NCBI GenBank assembly: GCA_015207195.1
Contig: JADEXJ010000003.1
Location: forward strand, 34,907-98,906
DNA length: 64,000 nt
Origin: Pleurocapsales cyanobacterium LEGE 10410
Lineage (GTDB): Bacteria > Cyanobacteriota > Cyanobacteriia > Cyanobacteriales > Xenococcaceae
Direction: 5' to 3'
The notes under the pieces are model-generated. The model did no database searches. It was not told where the DNA came from and was given only the letters and a program-made list of their open reading frames with translations. The translations under genes were made by a program, and so were the position numbers. Of this stretch, positions 26,823-38,000 are shown piece after piece. Position 1 is the stretch's first letter, and the number at the start of each line of letters is the position of its first letter.

Positions 26823-27464
26823 TTAATTATCCAAAGCATCTTTGAGGGCAGTACGCGCTGCCAAATGATTACGAGTAGAACTCAGAATTTCCTGCTCCCT
26901 TTGCAAACGTTCTAAAGTATCCTGCATTTCTAACAATGCCTGCTGTTCTGAGGCTACGCCGTATAAGTTGCTAGCTACCCAATAAGACAGTTCTGTAGGG
27001 GAACTTGGCAGATCGTCAGGCAGCTCGATTTTTTGGCTGGTCAGCTTGGCAGAAAGATGAACTACATCTCGCAACAGCTCTTCTACTTCAGTTGCCATGG
27101 GAGTCAAATCTTCAGCAGATGGTCGGTCTTCAATCCACTCTACCAAACCCACACGATAGGGTTTTTCTCGAACGTATTCGAGTACTTTAAATCTTTTCTG
27201 TCCAAAGGTTAACATCTTCATGCGATCGTCGGGTAGCCTCTGAAAATGTAAAATTTCCGCGCAACAGCCATATTCGGCAATTTCTCCCGTTGCTGGGTCG
27301 ATAGACAAGACTCCAAAGCGACGGTCGTTCTCTAGAATCGTATTCATCATGATTCTGTAGCGGTATTCAAAGATATGAAGCGGTAACGGACGGCTAGGAA
27401 ACAAAACTACTTCAGGAAGGGGAAACAAAGGTAATTCTCTAACTGCGATTGAAGAAGATGCCAT
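26823..27464 (-). CDS. Lon N-terminal (substrate-binding) domain protein
   Basis: This 213-residue protein has only the LON substrate-binding domain, without AAA or protease parts. LPLFPLPEVVLFPSRPLPLHIFEYRYR near residues 11-37 is the defining block, followed by RFGVLSIDPATGEIAEYG and a helical C-terminal half (residues 120-210). Cyanobacteria and plants usually carry such stand-alone proteins. They are assumed to assist protein quality control, but the role is not established. ATG 27464 is the start. It lies downstream of rpsJ in the same direction, beyond a terminator. Confidence 0.9.
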   Translation of the reverse strand: MASSSIAVRELPLFPLPEVVLFPSRPLPLHIFEYRYRIMMNTILENDRRFGVLSIDPATGEIAEYGCCAEILHFQRLPDDRMKMLTFGQKRFKVLEYVREKPYRVGLVEWIEDRPSAEDLTPMATEVEELLRDVVHLSAKLTSQKIELPDDLPSSPTELSYWVASNLYGVASEQQALLEMQDTLERLQREQEILSSTRNHLAARTALKDALDN

Positions 27465-27540
27465 CTAAACTTATTTTTATCTATGACTGATATTGATACT
27501 TGTTATTTACTTTAGCTGATTTTTTCTCATAGCGTATTGA

Positions 27541-27577
27541 CTAAAATAACCCCCTAGAAACTAAATCTAAAGGGTTA
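27541..27577 (-). terminator. Intrinsic terminator after rpsJ
   Basis: Read leftward, TAACCCTTTAGA pairs with TCTAGGGGGTTA (12 bp including two G-U pairs) around a 7-base loop, followed by TTTTAG. It lies about 27 bp after the rpsJ stop codon, as expected for the end of the str transcript. Confidence 0.65.
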
Positions 27578-27603
27578 GCCGATCGCAAATTCTAAGTTTT
27601 AAT

Positions 27604-27921
27604 CTAGAGTTTGACTTCAATGTCAACGCCAGCAGGTAAATCTAGCTTCATCAAGGCATCAATAGTTTTGGAAGAAGGCTTATAGATATCGATTATACGG
27701 CGATGAGTACGAGTTTCAAAATGTTCGCGAGAATCTTTATCTACGTGAGGCGATCGCAAGACACAGTAGATTTTACGCTTTGTTGGTAAAGGAATTGGAC
27801 CAACTGCGGAGGCATTAGTTCGGTTTGCCGTATCTACAATCTTTTCACAAGATGTATCTAACAAACGTTGATCGAAAGCTTTGAGACGAATGCGTATTTT
27901 CTGTTGTTGAATCGTTGCCAT
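27604..27921 (-). CDS. rpsJ: 30S ribosomal protein S10
   Basis: S10 is a small-subunit head protein that also serves as NusE in transcription antitermination. The 105-residue sequence has [16 protein letters not shown] at the start, [30 protein letters not shown] in the middle (about residues 40-69), and ends [13 protein letters not shown], all standard. It is the last gene of the leftward str cluster, 195 bp after tuf; in cyanobacteria S10 is typically placed here rather than at the head of the S10 operon. The start is ATG 27921. Confidence 0.98.
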   Translation of the reverse strand: MATIQQQKIRIRLKAFDQRLLDTSCEKIVDTANRTNASAVGPIPLPTKRKIYCVLRSPHVDKDSREHFETRTHRRIIDIYKPSSKTIDALMKLDLPAGVDIEVKL

Positions 27922-28116
27922 GTTGTTTAATTGTCGAGGTACGGATATTTAATCGGGTCTGAGCCAGCAGATAAGCAATTCTGCTATGAATACTAAATAT
28001 TTAAATCTATTCTCTCACACAAACCAAGAGAGTAGACCATGCTAGCTGCGTTTGTGACTGGCAAAGTCTACCCTCACGGGGTTAGGTTGTTCGTTCTATG
28101 TTGGTTGTCCTAAGGA

Positions 28117-29346
28117 CTACTTAATAATCTTCGAGACTACTCCAGCACCAATAGTGCGACCGCCTTCGCGAATCGCAAAGCGCATTCCCTGCTCGATCGC
28201 GATCGCGTTAATTAGCTCCACGTTCATTTTGATGCGATCGCCAGGCATCACCATTTCTACCGCACTGCCATCATCAGCAGTATAGTCGGTAATCGTGCCA
28301 GTCACGTCGGTTGTACGAACGTAGAATTGAGGACGATAGTTTTTGAAGAAAGGAGTATGACGACCACCTTCTTCTTTGGTTAGTACGTAAACCTCACCCT
28401 CAAACTCAGTATGAGGAGTGATCGAACCAGGTTTGGCTAAAACCATTCCCCGCTCAATGTCTTCTTTTTGGATACCACGTAGTAGAACTCCGACATTATC
28501 TCCAGCCATACCTTTATCTAAAGTTTTTTGGAACATTTCCACTCCAGTTACAGTAGTGCTGCGAGTATCTTTAATTCCCACGATTTCAATAGTTTCGCCG
28601 ACTTTTACTTCACCGCGCTCGATCCGACCAGTGGCAACCGTACCACGACCAGTAATCGAGAATACGTCCTCTACCGCCATCAAGAAAGGTTTATCTATTT
28701 CACGTTCGGGAGTAGGAATATAGGAGTCAACTTGCTCCATTAGGTCGTAGATTTTGTCAACCCATGGATCGTCACCCTTTTTAAGATCGGGCTTAGCTGT
28801 CAACGCCTCTACTGCTTTAAGGGCAGAACCAGAAACGATCGGAATATCATCACCAGGAAAATCATACTCGCTCAAAAGCTCGCGGATTTCTAATTCAACT
28901 AACTCTAGTAGTTCTTCGTCATCTACCTGGTCTTCTTTGTTCATAAATACCACCAAGCTAGGAACACCAACTTGCTTTGCTAAAAGAATGTGTTCGCGAG
29001 TTTGAGGCATAGGACCATCAGCAGCAGATACTACCAAAATACCGCCGTCCATTTGAGCAGCACCAGTAATCATGTTTTTTACGTAGTCAGCGTGTCCAGG
29101 ACAGTCTACGTGAGCGTAGTGGCGATTTTCAGTTTCGTATTCTACGTGAGCAGTGTTGATTGTGATCCCACGAGCTTTTTCTTCGGGCGCAGCATCAATA
29201 TCTTCGTAATTTCTAGCTTTAGCATTACCCGTAGCAGCTAGAGATAGAGTAATTGCTGCTGTTAAAGTGGTTTTGCCGTGGTCTACATGACCAACGGTAC
29301 CAATGTTGGCGTGTTCTTTGTTACGTTCAAACTTTGCGCGTGCCAT
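28117..29346 (-). CDS. tuf: Elongation factor Tu
   Basis: EF-Tu delivers aminoacyl-tRNA to the ribosome. The 409-residue protein has [19 protein letters not shown] (P-loop), [12 protein letters not shown], the G3 DCPGHADY, the G4 NKEDQ, and the G5 SGSAL. Domains 2 and 3 follow, with [13 protein letters not shown] and the C-terminal [13 protein letters not shown]. The length is slightly over the enteric protein because of a cyanobacterial insert in domain 1 (around [11 protein letters not shown]). The start ATG 29346 is preceded by AAGGAATAAATTA. It lies 15 bp after fusA, so it is co-transcribed. Confidence 0.99.
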   Translation of the reverse strand: MARAKFERNKEHANIGTVGHVDHGKTTLTAAITLSLAATGNAKARNYEDIDAAPEEKARGITINTAHVEYETENRHYAHVDCPGHADYVKNMITGAAQMDGGILVVSAADGPMPQTREHILLAKQVGVPSLVVFMNKEDQVDDEELLELVELEIRELLSEYDFPGDDIPIVSGSALKAVEALTAKPDLKKGDDPWVDKIYDLMEQVDSYIPTPEREIDKPFLMAVEDVFSITGRGTVATGRIERGEVKVGETIEIVGIKDTRSTTVTGVEMFQKTLDKGMAGDNVGVLLRGIQKEDIERGMVLAKPGSITPHTEFEGEVYVLTKEEGGRHTPFFKNYRPQFYVRTTDVTGTITDYTADDGSAVEMVMPGDRIKMNVELINAIAIEQGMRFAIREGGRTIGAGVVSKIIK

Positions 29347-29361
29347 TAATTTATTCCTTAT

Positions 29362-31443
29362 TTAAACTAAAGTGTTCCCTTTATTCTTAACGATAATTAC
29401 CTCTGCTTCATTGCGAGGAACTTCGCTATATTCACTAAACTCCATCGAAAAAATACCGCGTCCTTGAGTTTTGGAACGGATATCTGTAGCATAACCAAAC
29501 ATCTTTGCCAATGGAACTTTGGCATCTATTTTCGCTATGCTACCTTCGGAGTTCATGCCTTCAATATTGCCCCGACGTGAGTTGAGATCGCCAATTACGT
29601 CTCCTAAAAAATCTTCAGGAACTTCGACTTCAACCTTCATCATTGGTTCTAGAACTACAGGAGCAGCTCGATTGACTGCCTCTCTAACTGCCATAGAACC
29701 AGCCACTTTGAAAGCCATTTCATTAGAGTCTACTTCGTGGTATGAACCATCCACCAAGCTGACCTTGATATCTATCAAAGGATATCCTGACAAGATACCA
29801 GATTCACAAGTTTGTTTCACCCCTTGTTCGATAGCAGGAATATATTCTTTGGGAATAGTACCGCCAACAATTTTAGAAACAAACTCAAAACCAGTAGCTG
29901 CTGGGGCAGGTTCAATTTCTAATACGGCATGACCGTACTGACCTTTACCCCCGCTTTGCTTGATATATTTACCTTCGCCTTTACTACTTTTGCGGATTGT
30001 TTCCCGATACGCCACCTGAGGATTCCCTACCGTAGCCTCAACGTTAAACTCTCTGAGCATGCGGTCTACTAAGATTTCCAAATGAAGCTCTCCCATTCCT
30101 GCAATTACAGTTTGGTTTGTTTCGGGGTTAGTACTAACGCGAAACGTAGGATCTTCATCAGAAAGAGCCTGAAGAGCTTTAGATAGCTTTTCTACATCGC
30201 TTTTAGTCTGAGGTTCTACCGCTACAGAAATTACTGGTTCGGGAACAAAAAGTGACTCTAAAATAATTGGATTTTGCTCATCGCATAAGGTGTCACCAGT
30301 CGTCGCCACCTTCAACCCAACGATTGCGCCCAAATCGCCAGCCCTAAGCTCATCTACCTCAATGCGATCGTTAGACTTCAAGACTACTAGACGAGAAATT
30401 CGTTCTTTTTTCTGTTTAGTCGAATTGTAGACATAGCTACCCTTAGCTAGAACCCCAGAATAGACTCTAACAAAAGTTAAACGACCAAATTTGTCAGTGG
30501 CAATTTTAAATGCCAAAGCCGAAAACGGTTCTTCATCGCTAGAGTGTCTAACTGCTTCTTCTCCATTAGGCAGCTCTCCTTTAATCGGAGGCACCTCAGG
30601 AGGAGCGGGTAAATAGTCTACAACCGCATCTAGCAGAACTTGAACTCCTTTATTTTTGAACGCAGAACCACACAGCATTGGCATAATTGAATTATCGATT
30701 GTACCTTTGCGTATCGCTGCCTTAATTTCCGCTTCGCTAAACTCCTCTTCCATCATAAACTTCTCTAGAAGTGCTTCGTCGGTTTCAGCGATGGATTCAA
30801 TCAGCTTGGCTCGATACTTTTGCGCCTCTTCCTGTAGCTCATCGGGAATATCAGTTTCTTCTATCTGTTTGCCTAAGTCATCTTTATAGATAATAGCCCT
30901 CATCCTTACAAGATCGACAATTCCCTTAAATTCTCCTTCACTGCCAATAGGAATTTGAATTGGTACGGCATTGGCTTGGAGACGCTCTCTAATTTGCTCG
31001 TAAACTTTAAAAAAGTTTGCTCCCGTGCGATCCATTTTGTTGACAAACGCAATCCTCGGTACGTTATACCGATTAGCTTGTCGCCAAACAGTCTCAGATT
31101 GAGGCTGCACGCCCCCAACAGAGCAAAATACGGCGATCACTCCATCAAGAACTCGCATTGAACGTTCGACCTCAATTGTGAAATCTACGTGTCCTGGAGT
31201 ATCTATAATGTTGATTTTGTGATCTTGCCAACTGGTACTGATCGCAGCAGCAGTAATAGTAATTCCTCTTTCCTGCTCTTGCTGCATCCAATCCATAGTG
31301 GCTGCACCATCATGGACTTCGCCCATTTTATAGGCAATACCAGTGTAAAAAAGAATTCTTTCTGTTGTTGTTGTTTTGCCCGCATCTATGTGAGCAGCGA
31401 TACCGATATTTCGTACTCGCTCTAGAGGGATAATACGTCCCAC
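29362..31443 (-). CDS. fusA: Elongation factor G
   Basis: EF-G is the GTPase that drives translocation. The 693-residue protein has [19 protein letters not shown] (P-loop), [28 protein letters not shown] and the domain IV loop GGKGQYGHA, all as expected for the canonical translocase rather than EF-G2. The start codon is GTG at 31443, preceded by the strong Shine-Dalgarno sequence AAGGAGGT. A TATAAA-like box lies about 80 bp upstream in the long gap to rpsG, so fusA-tuf-rpsJ may have their own promoter. Confidence 0.99.
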   Translation of the reverse strand: MGRIIPLERVRNIGIAAHIDAGKTTTTERILFYTGIAYKMGEVHDGAATMDWMQQEQERGITITAAAISTSWQDHKINIIDTPGHVDFTIEVERSMRVLDGVIAVFCSVGGVQPQSETVWRQANRYNVPRIAFVNKMDRTGANFFKVYEQIRERLQANAVPIQIPIGSEGEFKGIVDLVRMRAIIYKDDLGKQIEETDIPDELQEEAQKYRAKLIESIAETDEALLEKFMMEEEFSEAEIKAAIRKGTIDNSIMPMLCGSAFKNKGVQVLLDAVVDYLPAPPEVPPIKGELPNGEEAVRHSSDEEPFSALAFKIATDKFGRLTFVRVYSGVLAKGSYVYNSTKQKKERISRLVVLKSNDRIEVDELRAGDLGAIVGLKVATTGDTLCDEQNPIILESLFVPEPVISVAVEPQTKSDVEKLSKALQALSDEDPTFRVSTNPETNQTVIAGMGELHLEILVDRMLREFNVEATVGNPQVAYRETIRKSSKGEGKYIKQSGGKGQYGHAVLEIEPAPAATGFEFVSKIVGGTIPKEYIPAIEQGVKQTCESGILSGYPLIDIKVSLVDGSYHEVDSNEMAFKVAGSMAVREAVNRAAPVVLEPMMKVEVEVPEDFLGDVIGDLNSRRGNIEGMNSEGSIAKIDAKVPLAKMFGYATDIRSKTQGRGIFSMEFSEYSEVPRNEAEVIIVKNKGNTLV

Positions 31444-31907
31444 AAATACCTCCTTGCGTCTTGCAGGATGAAATTGCTAAATGTCTATTTTGTTTACTTT
31501 ATTTAATACCGTTTATAATTCTATACTTTTATCAATAACTAAAGTATTTGAGCTTTAAAATTTTTGCTTGAAATGAGCTGATGTTCTAGTTAGTTTGGTA
31601 GAAAATCAACCTATTTTGAAAACAGTTGGTGTTGTAGAGCTATTAGTCCTACAATAATTCTCTATTTGTACCATAGAGCATATTCATGGTTAAAGACGAG
31701 CAAATTCTGCTCAAGGCTACAGCCTCTGAAATAATAGAAGTTTGACTCATGAGGCAGAAAAACCTGTCAGTAGTATAGTCAGGGCGCGATGCGACTTATT
31801 GTAACTTTTTACCAGAACAAGATTGAAATTAAACAAAAGCGCAGCAAAACGCTGCGTCATTTTTAGCTTACTCTGTTAATCCAGTCTAAAGCCACCTCAA
31901 GAGATCG
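31444..31907 (-). other. Long gap between rpsG and fusA
   Basis: This 464-bp region has no gene that I can support. Read leftward, it carries a terminator-like hairpin near its rpsG side (31828-31857), an AT-rich stretch, and promoter-like sequence near fusA. The spacing is far larger than the usual close coupling of rpsG and fusA. Confidence 0.5.
31828..31857 (-). terminator. Intrinsic terminator after rpsG
   Basis: Read leftward, CGCAGC and GCTGCG (31840-31845 and 31851-31856) form a 6-bp GC stem around a 5-base loop, followed by CTTTTGTTTAATTT. It lies about 50 bp after the rpsG stop codon and would separate rpsL-rpsG from fusA-tuf-rpsJ. Confidence 0.65.
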
Positions 31908-32378
31908 CTAGTAACGATAGTGAGCAAAAGCTTTATTCGCCTCTGCCATACGATGTGTTTCATCTCTTTTCTTCATTGCCCCTCCAGTTTCATTAGCTGC
32001 GTCCATAATCTCGCTAGCTAGTTTGGCTGCCATAGTGCGCCCACCTCTAGCACGGGCATATTGAATTAGCCAACGCAAAGCCAAAGTTGTACCTCTACCT
32101 TGTCTAACTTCCATCGGAACTTGATAAGTAGCACCACCAACTCGACGCGCTTTTACTTCTACTAATGGAGTGAGATTTTTGATAGCCTGTTCAAATACTT
32201 CGATAGGCTCACTTCCTGTTCTTTCGCCTATGATAGCCATAGCATCATAAATTATACGAGCTGCCAACGACTGCTTGCCACTACGCATAATTCTTCTAAT
32301 AGTCATGCTGAGTATGCGACTATTGTAAACTGGATCTGGTGGAACGGGACGCTTTTTATTGCTTGAACGACGAGACAT
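31908..32378 (-). CDS. rpsG: 30S ribosomal protein S7
   Basis: S7 organises the head of the 30S subunit around the 3' major domain of 16S rRNA. The 156-residue protein starts [20 protein letters not shown] and has the typical [28 protein letters not shown] block at about residues 79-102 and a [20 protein letters not shown] ending. The length is normal for the bacterial form. It is downstream of rpsL in the same direction but 320 bp away. The start is ATG 32378. Confidence 0.98.
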   Translation of the reverse strand: MSRRSSNKKRPVPPDPVYNSRILSMTIRRIMRSGKQSLAARIIYDAMAIIGERTGSEPIEVFEQAIKNLTPLVEVKARRVGGATYQVPMEVRQGRGTTLALRWLIQYARARGGRTMAAKLASEIMDAANETGGAMKKRDETHRMAEANKAFAHYRY

Positions 32379-32698
32379 TTGCTTATTACTTGATTTAAAG
32401 GATACGAAACTATAATTTAGCTGTTTTTCAATATTAATATGTCATTGCACTGATACCATCGAAAAAACCAACTGTTTAGAATTAGCTGTTATCAGGGCTA
32501 GAATTTATTAATTAAGCTAATTATTTTTACAATTATCAGTAGCGACAATACTACTTGTTTTTAATCGACTTGAATCGATCATCAATTTTACACTGAAAAC
32601 AGCATCCTTCCTAATCGCAATTAGTGTTCAGATGCTCTTTTATCCCTTTATTTTTGCCTAAAAAATTATGGCAATTTTAATTATGGCAATTTTGACCT
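32379..32698 (-). other. Gap between rpsL and rpsG
   Basis: This 320-bp AT-rich spacer has no ORF with protein-like content. I see no convincing hairpin with a T-run. It may hold an internal promoter for rpsG. Nothing else is recognised. Confidence 0.4.
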
Positions 32699-33070
32699 TT
32701 ATTTAGGACGCTTAGTACCATATTTGGAACGACCTTGCGCTCTGTCTTTTACTCCAGTGGTATCAAGTGTACCGCGAACTATGTGGTATCTGACTCCTGG
32801 CAAATCTTTAACACGACCGCCACGGATTAACACTACCGAGTGTTCTTGTAGGTTGTGTCCAATTCCTGGAATATAGGCAGTTACCTCAAACCCTGAGGTG
32901 AGACGAACCCTAGCTACTTTTCTTAGTGCTGAATTAGGTTTTTTTGGTGTAGTGGTATATACTCTGGTGCAAACTCCACGGCGTTGAGGACATTCTTTCA
33001 GAGCGGGAGATTTGGTTTTCTTACTTGATTTAGATCTTTCGCTACGAATAAGTTGCTGAATAGTGGGCAT
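32699..33070 (-). CDS. rpsL: 30S ribosomal protein S12
   Basis: S12 controls decoding accuracy at the A site. The 123-residue protein begins [14 protein letters not shown]. It has [21 protein letters not shown], which includes the Lys position linked to streptomycin resistance (residues near 43), and [17 protein letters not shown] with the second Lys near residue 88. Both key Lys are present, as in streptomycin-sensitive forms. It is the first gene of the str cluster. The start is ATG 33070. Confidence 0.99.
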   Translation of the reverse strand: MPTIQQLIRSERSKSSKKTKSPALKECPQRRGVCTRVYTTTPKKPNSALRKVARVRLTSGFEVTAYIPGIGHNLQEHSVVLIRGGRVKDLPGVRYHIVRGTLDTTGVKDRAQGRSKYGTKRPK

Positions 33071-33242
33071 GAGTTATTGGCTTGTGTGGTTTAAAGTCCT
33101 CCTACCTGTTCTAAGATCGAGAGAACCTAGCATAATAGCAGACAAATTATGATTATAGATTAATAGGAATTTCGATGTCAACCACAGAATAGTTGACTGT
33201 TTGATCAATTAATTATTAGTCTATTGACCTGGTTCGGATTTC

Positions 33243-33590
33243 TTATTTTGCTTCAGAGAAAGAAATACCGCAGCCACAGGTGTTGTGCGCGTTAGGATTG
33301 TGAAATCTAAACCCTCCACCCATCAAATCTTCAGCATAGTCTAGCTTGAGATGTTCGAGATATTTCCAAGATTTACGGTCAATTATAAGCGAAATATCAT
33401 TGATTTTTAATAGACGATCGCCCGTAACGGTTGGCGACTCAGTTTGATTGATTTCCTTGGCAAATTTTAAATCGTAAAATAATCCAGAACAGCCCCCCGA
33501 TTTGACCATCAGTCTTAAGGGACTGTCAGAATGTTGATTTGACTTGATCCGCCTGATTTCTCTAGCAGCAGCTGGACTAATTTCAACCAT
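33243..33590 (-). CDS. HesB/IscA/SufA-type iron-sulfur assembly protein
   Basis: This A-type carrier protein has 115 residues. The three conserved cysteines are in MVKSGGCSGLFYDL (one) and HNTCGCGISF (two), and MVEISPAAAREIRRI is the usual N-terminus. Such proteins accept or transfer Fe-S clusters, often downstream of the SUF system in cyanobacteria, and may help assemble photosystem I or ferredoxin clusters. ATG 33590 is preferred to a TTG two codons upstream. It is placed 172 bp upstream of rpsL in the same direction, probably as a separate unit. Confidence 0.93.
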   Translation of the reverse strand: MVEISPAAAREIRRIKSNQHSDSPLRLMVKSGGCSGLFYDLKFAKEINQTESPTVTGDRLLKINDISLIIDRKSWKYLEHLKLDYAEDLMGGGFRFHNPNAHNTCGCGISFSEAK

Positions 33591-33725
33591 ATACAATAGT
33601 CTTGTACCAAATTGTCTGTGGATAAATTATGCTAGATCGATTTTTGGTGTCAGCTATTTTAAGCTTAGGCAATATTAATGTTTCTCAAATTTTGTTCATA
33701 CTTTGATATAAAACTGGTAAGTGCT

Positions 33726-34142
33726 TTATTGACGAGCATAATCATCGCTAAAGCGAATAATGTCATCTTCTCCTAAATACTGTCCATTTTGCACTTCAAT
33801 TAAAACTAGATTGATTACTCCAGGGTTTTCTAGTCGATGAGTAGTACATTGAGGAACATAGGTAGACTGATTGCTGCTCAAGATCATTTCGCGATCGCCA
33901 CAGATAACTTTGGCGGTTCCTGAAACGACAATCCAGTGTTCGCTTCGATGATGGTGCATCTGCAAACTAAGACGATGACCAGGATTTACTTCGATGCGCT
34001 TGATTTTGTACCCCGTCCCCTCTTCTAAAGTAGTAAAAGAACCCCAGGGACGAATCTCTCTAGCTGCGATAACTGGCTGTGATGATACTTGAGCTTCAGC
34101 TTGCTGGCTTGAGCTTGATTTGGTTTTCGTAGACTGAGACAT
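33726..34142 (-). CDS. Stand-alone cupin, mannose-6-phosphate isomerase type II C-terminal-like
   Basis: The 138-residue protein is a single cupin domain like the C-terminal half of bifunctional ManC/AlgA. It has REIRPWGSFTTLEEGTGYKIKRIEVNPG near residues 28-55, the metal-ligand loop LQMHHHRSEHWIVVSGTAKV, and VPQCTTHRLENPG with the second-motif His. The Ser/Gln-rich first 25 residues are not part of the domain. It probably isomerises mannose-6-phosphate and fructose-6-phosphate, supporting GDP-mannose formation, or has a related sugar role. It is upstream of the IscA-like gene in the same direction, 135 bp away. Confidence 0.88.
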   Translation of the reverse strand: MSQSTKTKSSSSQQAEAQVSSQPVIAAREIRPWGSFTTLEEGTGYKIKRIEVNPGHRLSLQMHHHRSEHWIVVSGTAKVICGDREMILSSNQSTYVPQCTTHRLENPGVINLVLIEVQNGQYLGEDDIIRFSDDYARQ

Positions 34143-35039
34143 AATGACTTAATTTAGTGACGACTGTTATAAATAAACTTTGTTTAAATCTGATTAGCAA
34201 CTCTTGCCGAGCGGTTAGGGAAAACTGCTTGCTCAACTTATCCAAAAAGATAACAAACAATTACGGAAGAATTGAACCTATTAATCCGTAATTTGACTAT
34301 CTACACACAATCTTTATAAACCTAAGCTGAAAAGTAGGGAAAACATCGAGCGGATTTAAAGTTTGACTAAAGTTAAATCTTTGTTCAATCTGGCAACCTT
34401 AAGTGTAAATACTCAAAAGAAATAATGCAGCTCACCTCATGCAGGTTGCTTACAGTAAAAACTGTACTCTATAAGCTTTTTATTGTCTGTTAATTCAGTT
34501 ACAATAAAGTGCTATAAAATTGAAACAATCCTCACAAAAGTTCTGAGAAACCTCGAACCACGCGGTATTACCTGCGGGCAGACATTTAACGCCCCGTCGC
34601 AATCCACGGTCAGTGCGGATCGGTTTTGGATACCTGGGTTCTGCGTAGCCAACTATCGTAATTAGATCGAAGCTACATTGACTACCGACATAGCTTCAGC
34701 TTTATACGCTGAGGAAACCATATATCAAATAATTATTTGAAATTTTTGTGTATTTATCCCCGAAGACATTGGGCATCAATTGGCAGTCATCGTTTTGGTT
34801 CAATTACTAGTGTATCTGCCATCTAGCAGCTATACATAGGATGACATCTAATTTGATTACTTGATGAGGCTTACGTTGCCCCAAGCCAGCCTGTATAATT
34901 TGATACCGATTGTCCGTGAGGCTTATTTATAGTTTGTTTTAAAACTAACAAATTAACACCACGCAATTTTTACATAGCAATAAGTTTGACCTAACTATTA
35001 AAACCTCAAACGTCATCCTCAATAATTTATTACATTTAT
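34143..35039. other. Long intergenic region upstream of the GOGAT gene
   Basis: This 897-bp region has no supported protein gene. It contains a perfect dyad TACAGT-AAAA-ACTGTA (34451-34466), a TATAAA -10-like box at 34513-34518, and a GC-rich island at about 34545-34660 that can fold. The rest is AT-rich and holds the presumed gltS promoter; I did not find a good GTA-N8-TAC NtcA site. Confidence 0.45.
34524..34665 (+). ncRNA. Candidate structured small RNA
   Basis: The segment lies downstream of a TATAAA box and can form several hairpins: CGCGGT with ACC-U-GCG (34561-34576), GGGC with GCCC (34576-34579 and 34591-34594), CCGT with ACGG (34594-34597, 34606-34609) and a long-range GAACC/GGTTC pairing (34555-34559 and 34637-34641). 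It is much richer in GC than the region around it. The 60-codon ORF through it has no protein-like signature. No known family was matched; the 3' end is not marked by a strong T-run. Confidence 0.35.
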
Positions 35040-38000
35040 ATGAGCAAGCAAGAAATGGAATCAAAAGAAACTATAAATAGTAGAGCGATCCGTGAGTTAA
35101 ATGAATCTCAGCAGAAACCAACCAAGTCTACCTCCAAGCCTTTTTCAGGTCAACGCTGGCTGGTAGAAGAGAGGGATGCTTGCGGAGTAGGTTTTATTGC
35201 TTACCAAGATGGAAGACGAAGTAACAAGATTGTCGATCAGGCTCTTAAGGCTTTGGGATGTATGGAACATCGTGGGGGATGTAGCGCAGACCGTAATTCT
35301 GGGGATGGTGCAGGAGTGATGACGACCTTACCCCAAAAACTTTTTGCTACCTGGTTTGCCGAAAATAAGATTGTGCAGCCCCAGGAAGAAGCCTGGGGTG
35401 TAGGTATGGTATTTTTGCCTCAAGATGCAGGTCGAATTGCTGAATTTAAACGATTTATCGAAGCAACGGTTAGGGCAGAAAACCTAGAAGTTTTAGGTTG
35501 GCGCGAAGTGCCAGTATGTCCAGAAGTTCTGGGAGAACAGGCAAGAGAAAATCAGCCTCATATCGAGCAAATTGTCGTCAGTTCTTTAGAAAACCTCACG
35601 GGAGATGATTTAGAGCGCAAACTGTACATAGCGCGATCGCGAGTAGGAAAAAGGCTGTCGGACGATTTTTATATTTGTTCTTTTTCTTGTCGCACAATTG
35701 TCTATAAGGGCATGGTGCGATCGGTAATCTTGGGTGAATTTTACCAAGATTTAATCAATCCAGACTATGAGAGTGCTTTTGCAGTTTACCATCGTCGCTT
35801 CAGCACCAATACGATGCCCAAATGGCCCTTTGCTCAACCGATGCGTATTCTGGGTCACAACGGTGAAATCAATACTTTATTGGGTAATATCAACTGGATG
35901 TCTAATCGGGAGAAAGAACTGGTTTCTAACTTCCAAGAGACAGCTTTACCTGGCTGGACTCAAGACGAGATTGAAGGGCTGACACCCATTGTTAACAACA
36001 ATAATAGTGATTCCTACAACTTAGATAGTGCGATGGAACTGCTGGTGCGGACTGGTCGCAGTATTCCCGAAGCAACGATGATTCTCGTGCCTGAAGCCTA
36101 TCAGAATCAACCTTCTTTGGAAGAATATCCTGAAATCGTCGATTTTTACGAATATCACAGCGGACAGCAAGAACCTTGGGATGGCCCTGCGCTGTTAGTG
36201 TTTGGTGATGGCAAAACTGTCGGTGCAACTTTAGACCGAAACGGTCTGCGCCCTGCACGCTATACCATAACCAAAGATGGTTGCGTAGTGGTCGGTTCAG
36301 AAACAGGGGTAGTAGATCTACCCGATGCTGAAGTGGTGGAAAAAGGGAGGCTTGGTCCTGGTCAAACGATTGTGGTCGATCTTCAGACCAAAGAAGTGTT
36401 GCATAACTGGGAAGTCAAACAGCGAGTTGCCAAAGCAAATCCTTATGGAGAATGGATTGAGAAGTATCGCGCTTCAGTAGAACCTCATGAATTTAAAACC
36501 GAAAACTTCCTAACATCAGAAGAACTGTTGCGCCAACAAACTGCTTTTGGCTATACCGCAGAAGATGTCGAGCTAATTATTCAGTCGATGGCAATTAACG
36601 GGAAAGAGCCTACTTTCTGTATGGGGGACGATATTCCCTTAGCAGTGCTATCAGATAAGCCTCGACTGCTATATGACTATTTCAAACAAAGATTTGCTCA
36701 GGTGACCAACCCAGCGATCGACCCTCTGCGAGAAAGCTTAGTAATGTCCTTATCGATGCAGTTAGGGGCCAAGGGAAACATTCTCAACCTGAAACCCGAA
36801 GATGCCAGGTTGCTCAAGTTGGAATCACCAGTATTGAATGACGAAGAATTAGCTGGTATTCAAACCAGCGATTTCAAAACTCAATCATTATCCACCCTGT
36901 ATCAAATTGCTACGGGACCAAATGGCTTAAAAGATGCAGTAGCCAAGCTGTGCCAACAAGCGACTACTGCGGTAGAGGATGGAGTAGAAATAATTATCTT
37001 GAGCGATCGCCCAGAGCAAAAAATTGGCACAGAATACAGCTATATTCCTCCCTTGTTGGCAGTTGGGGCAGTGCATCATCATTTAATTCGCCAAGGATTA
37101 CGTTTGAGAACCTCTTTAGTGGTGGATACCGCTCAGTGTTGGAGTACTCACCATTTTGCTTGCCTAATTGGTTATGGTGCCTCGGCAGTCTGCCCTTATT
37201 TAGCCTTGGAAAGTGTCCGTCAGTGGTGGAACGACCCCAAGACCCAAAAGTTGATGCAAAACGAGCGACTCGAAACGATTGCTCTGGAGCGAGCTCAGGC
37301 AAACTACCGTAAATCCATTGAAGCAGGCTTGCTCAAGATTCTTTCTAAGATGGGAATCTCGTTGCTATCTTCCTACCATGGAGCGCAAATTTTTGAAGCC
37401 TTGGGGTTAGGGGTAGATTTAATCAATTTAGCTTTTGCTGGGACGACTTCTCGCCTGGGAGGTTTAACTGTTGCCGAGTTAGCTCAGGAAGTTATTGCTT
37501 TTCACCATCGGGCATTTCCCGAACTTCATGGTAAAAAGTTAGAAAACTATGGCTTTGTCAAGTACAAGAAAGGGGGAGAGTATCATATGAATTCTCCTGA
37601 AATGTCTAAAGCATTGCACAAGGCGGTACAAAGCAAAGAGTATGACCATTACGAGCTTTACAAACAATACTTGCGGGGAAGACCAGCAACGGCACTAAGG
37701 GATTTATTAGACTTCAAGAGCGATCGCCAGGCTATTTCTCTAGAAGAAGTAGAGTCAATCGAAAGCATTGTCAAACGCTTCTGTACTGGGGGGATGTCTT
37801 TGGGTTCTTTATCCCGTGAGGCACACGAAACCCTGGCGATCGCTATGAACCGTATTGGAGGTAAGTCTAATTCGGGAGAAGGAGGTGAAGACAGCATTCG
37901 CTTCAAGATTTTAAATGATGTAGAGAATGGCAAGTCTCCTACCTTACCCCATCTTAGTGGCTTGAAAAACGGCGATACTGCTAGTTCGGCGATCAAACAG

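Noticed and set aside
28418..29241. Rightward ORFs opposite tuf and fusA
   Set aside because: They overlap highly conserved elongation-factor genes on the other strand and show no protein motif; shadows.
34483..34665. 60-codon ORF within the GC-rich island upstream of the GOGAT gene
   Set aside because: Its codons follow the RNA-like hairpins and the translation (many Cys, Thr and Pro without pattern) resembles no protein. I treat it as part of a candidate RNA.
34143..35039. NtcA-type site before the GOGAT gene
   Set aside because: The nearest match, GTA-N7-TAC at about 34455-34467, has the wrong spacing for GTA-N8-TAC.
36950..37312. 120-codon ORF inside the GOGAT gene
   Set aside because: It is an out-of-frame reading of a conserved gene, with no recognisable features.
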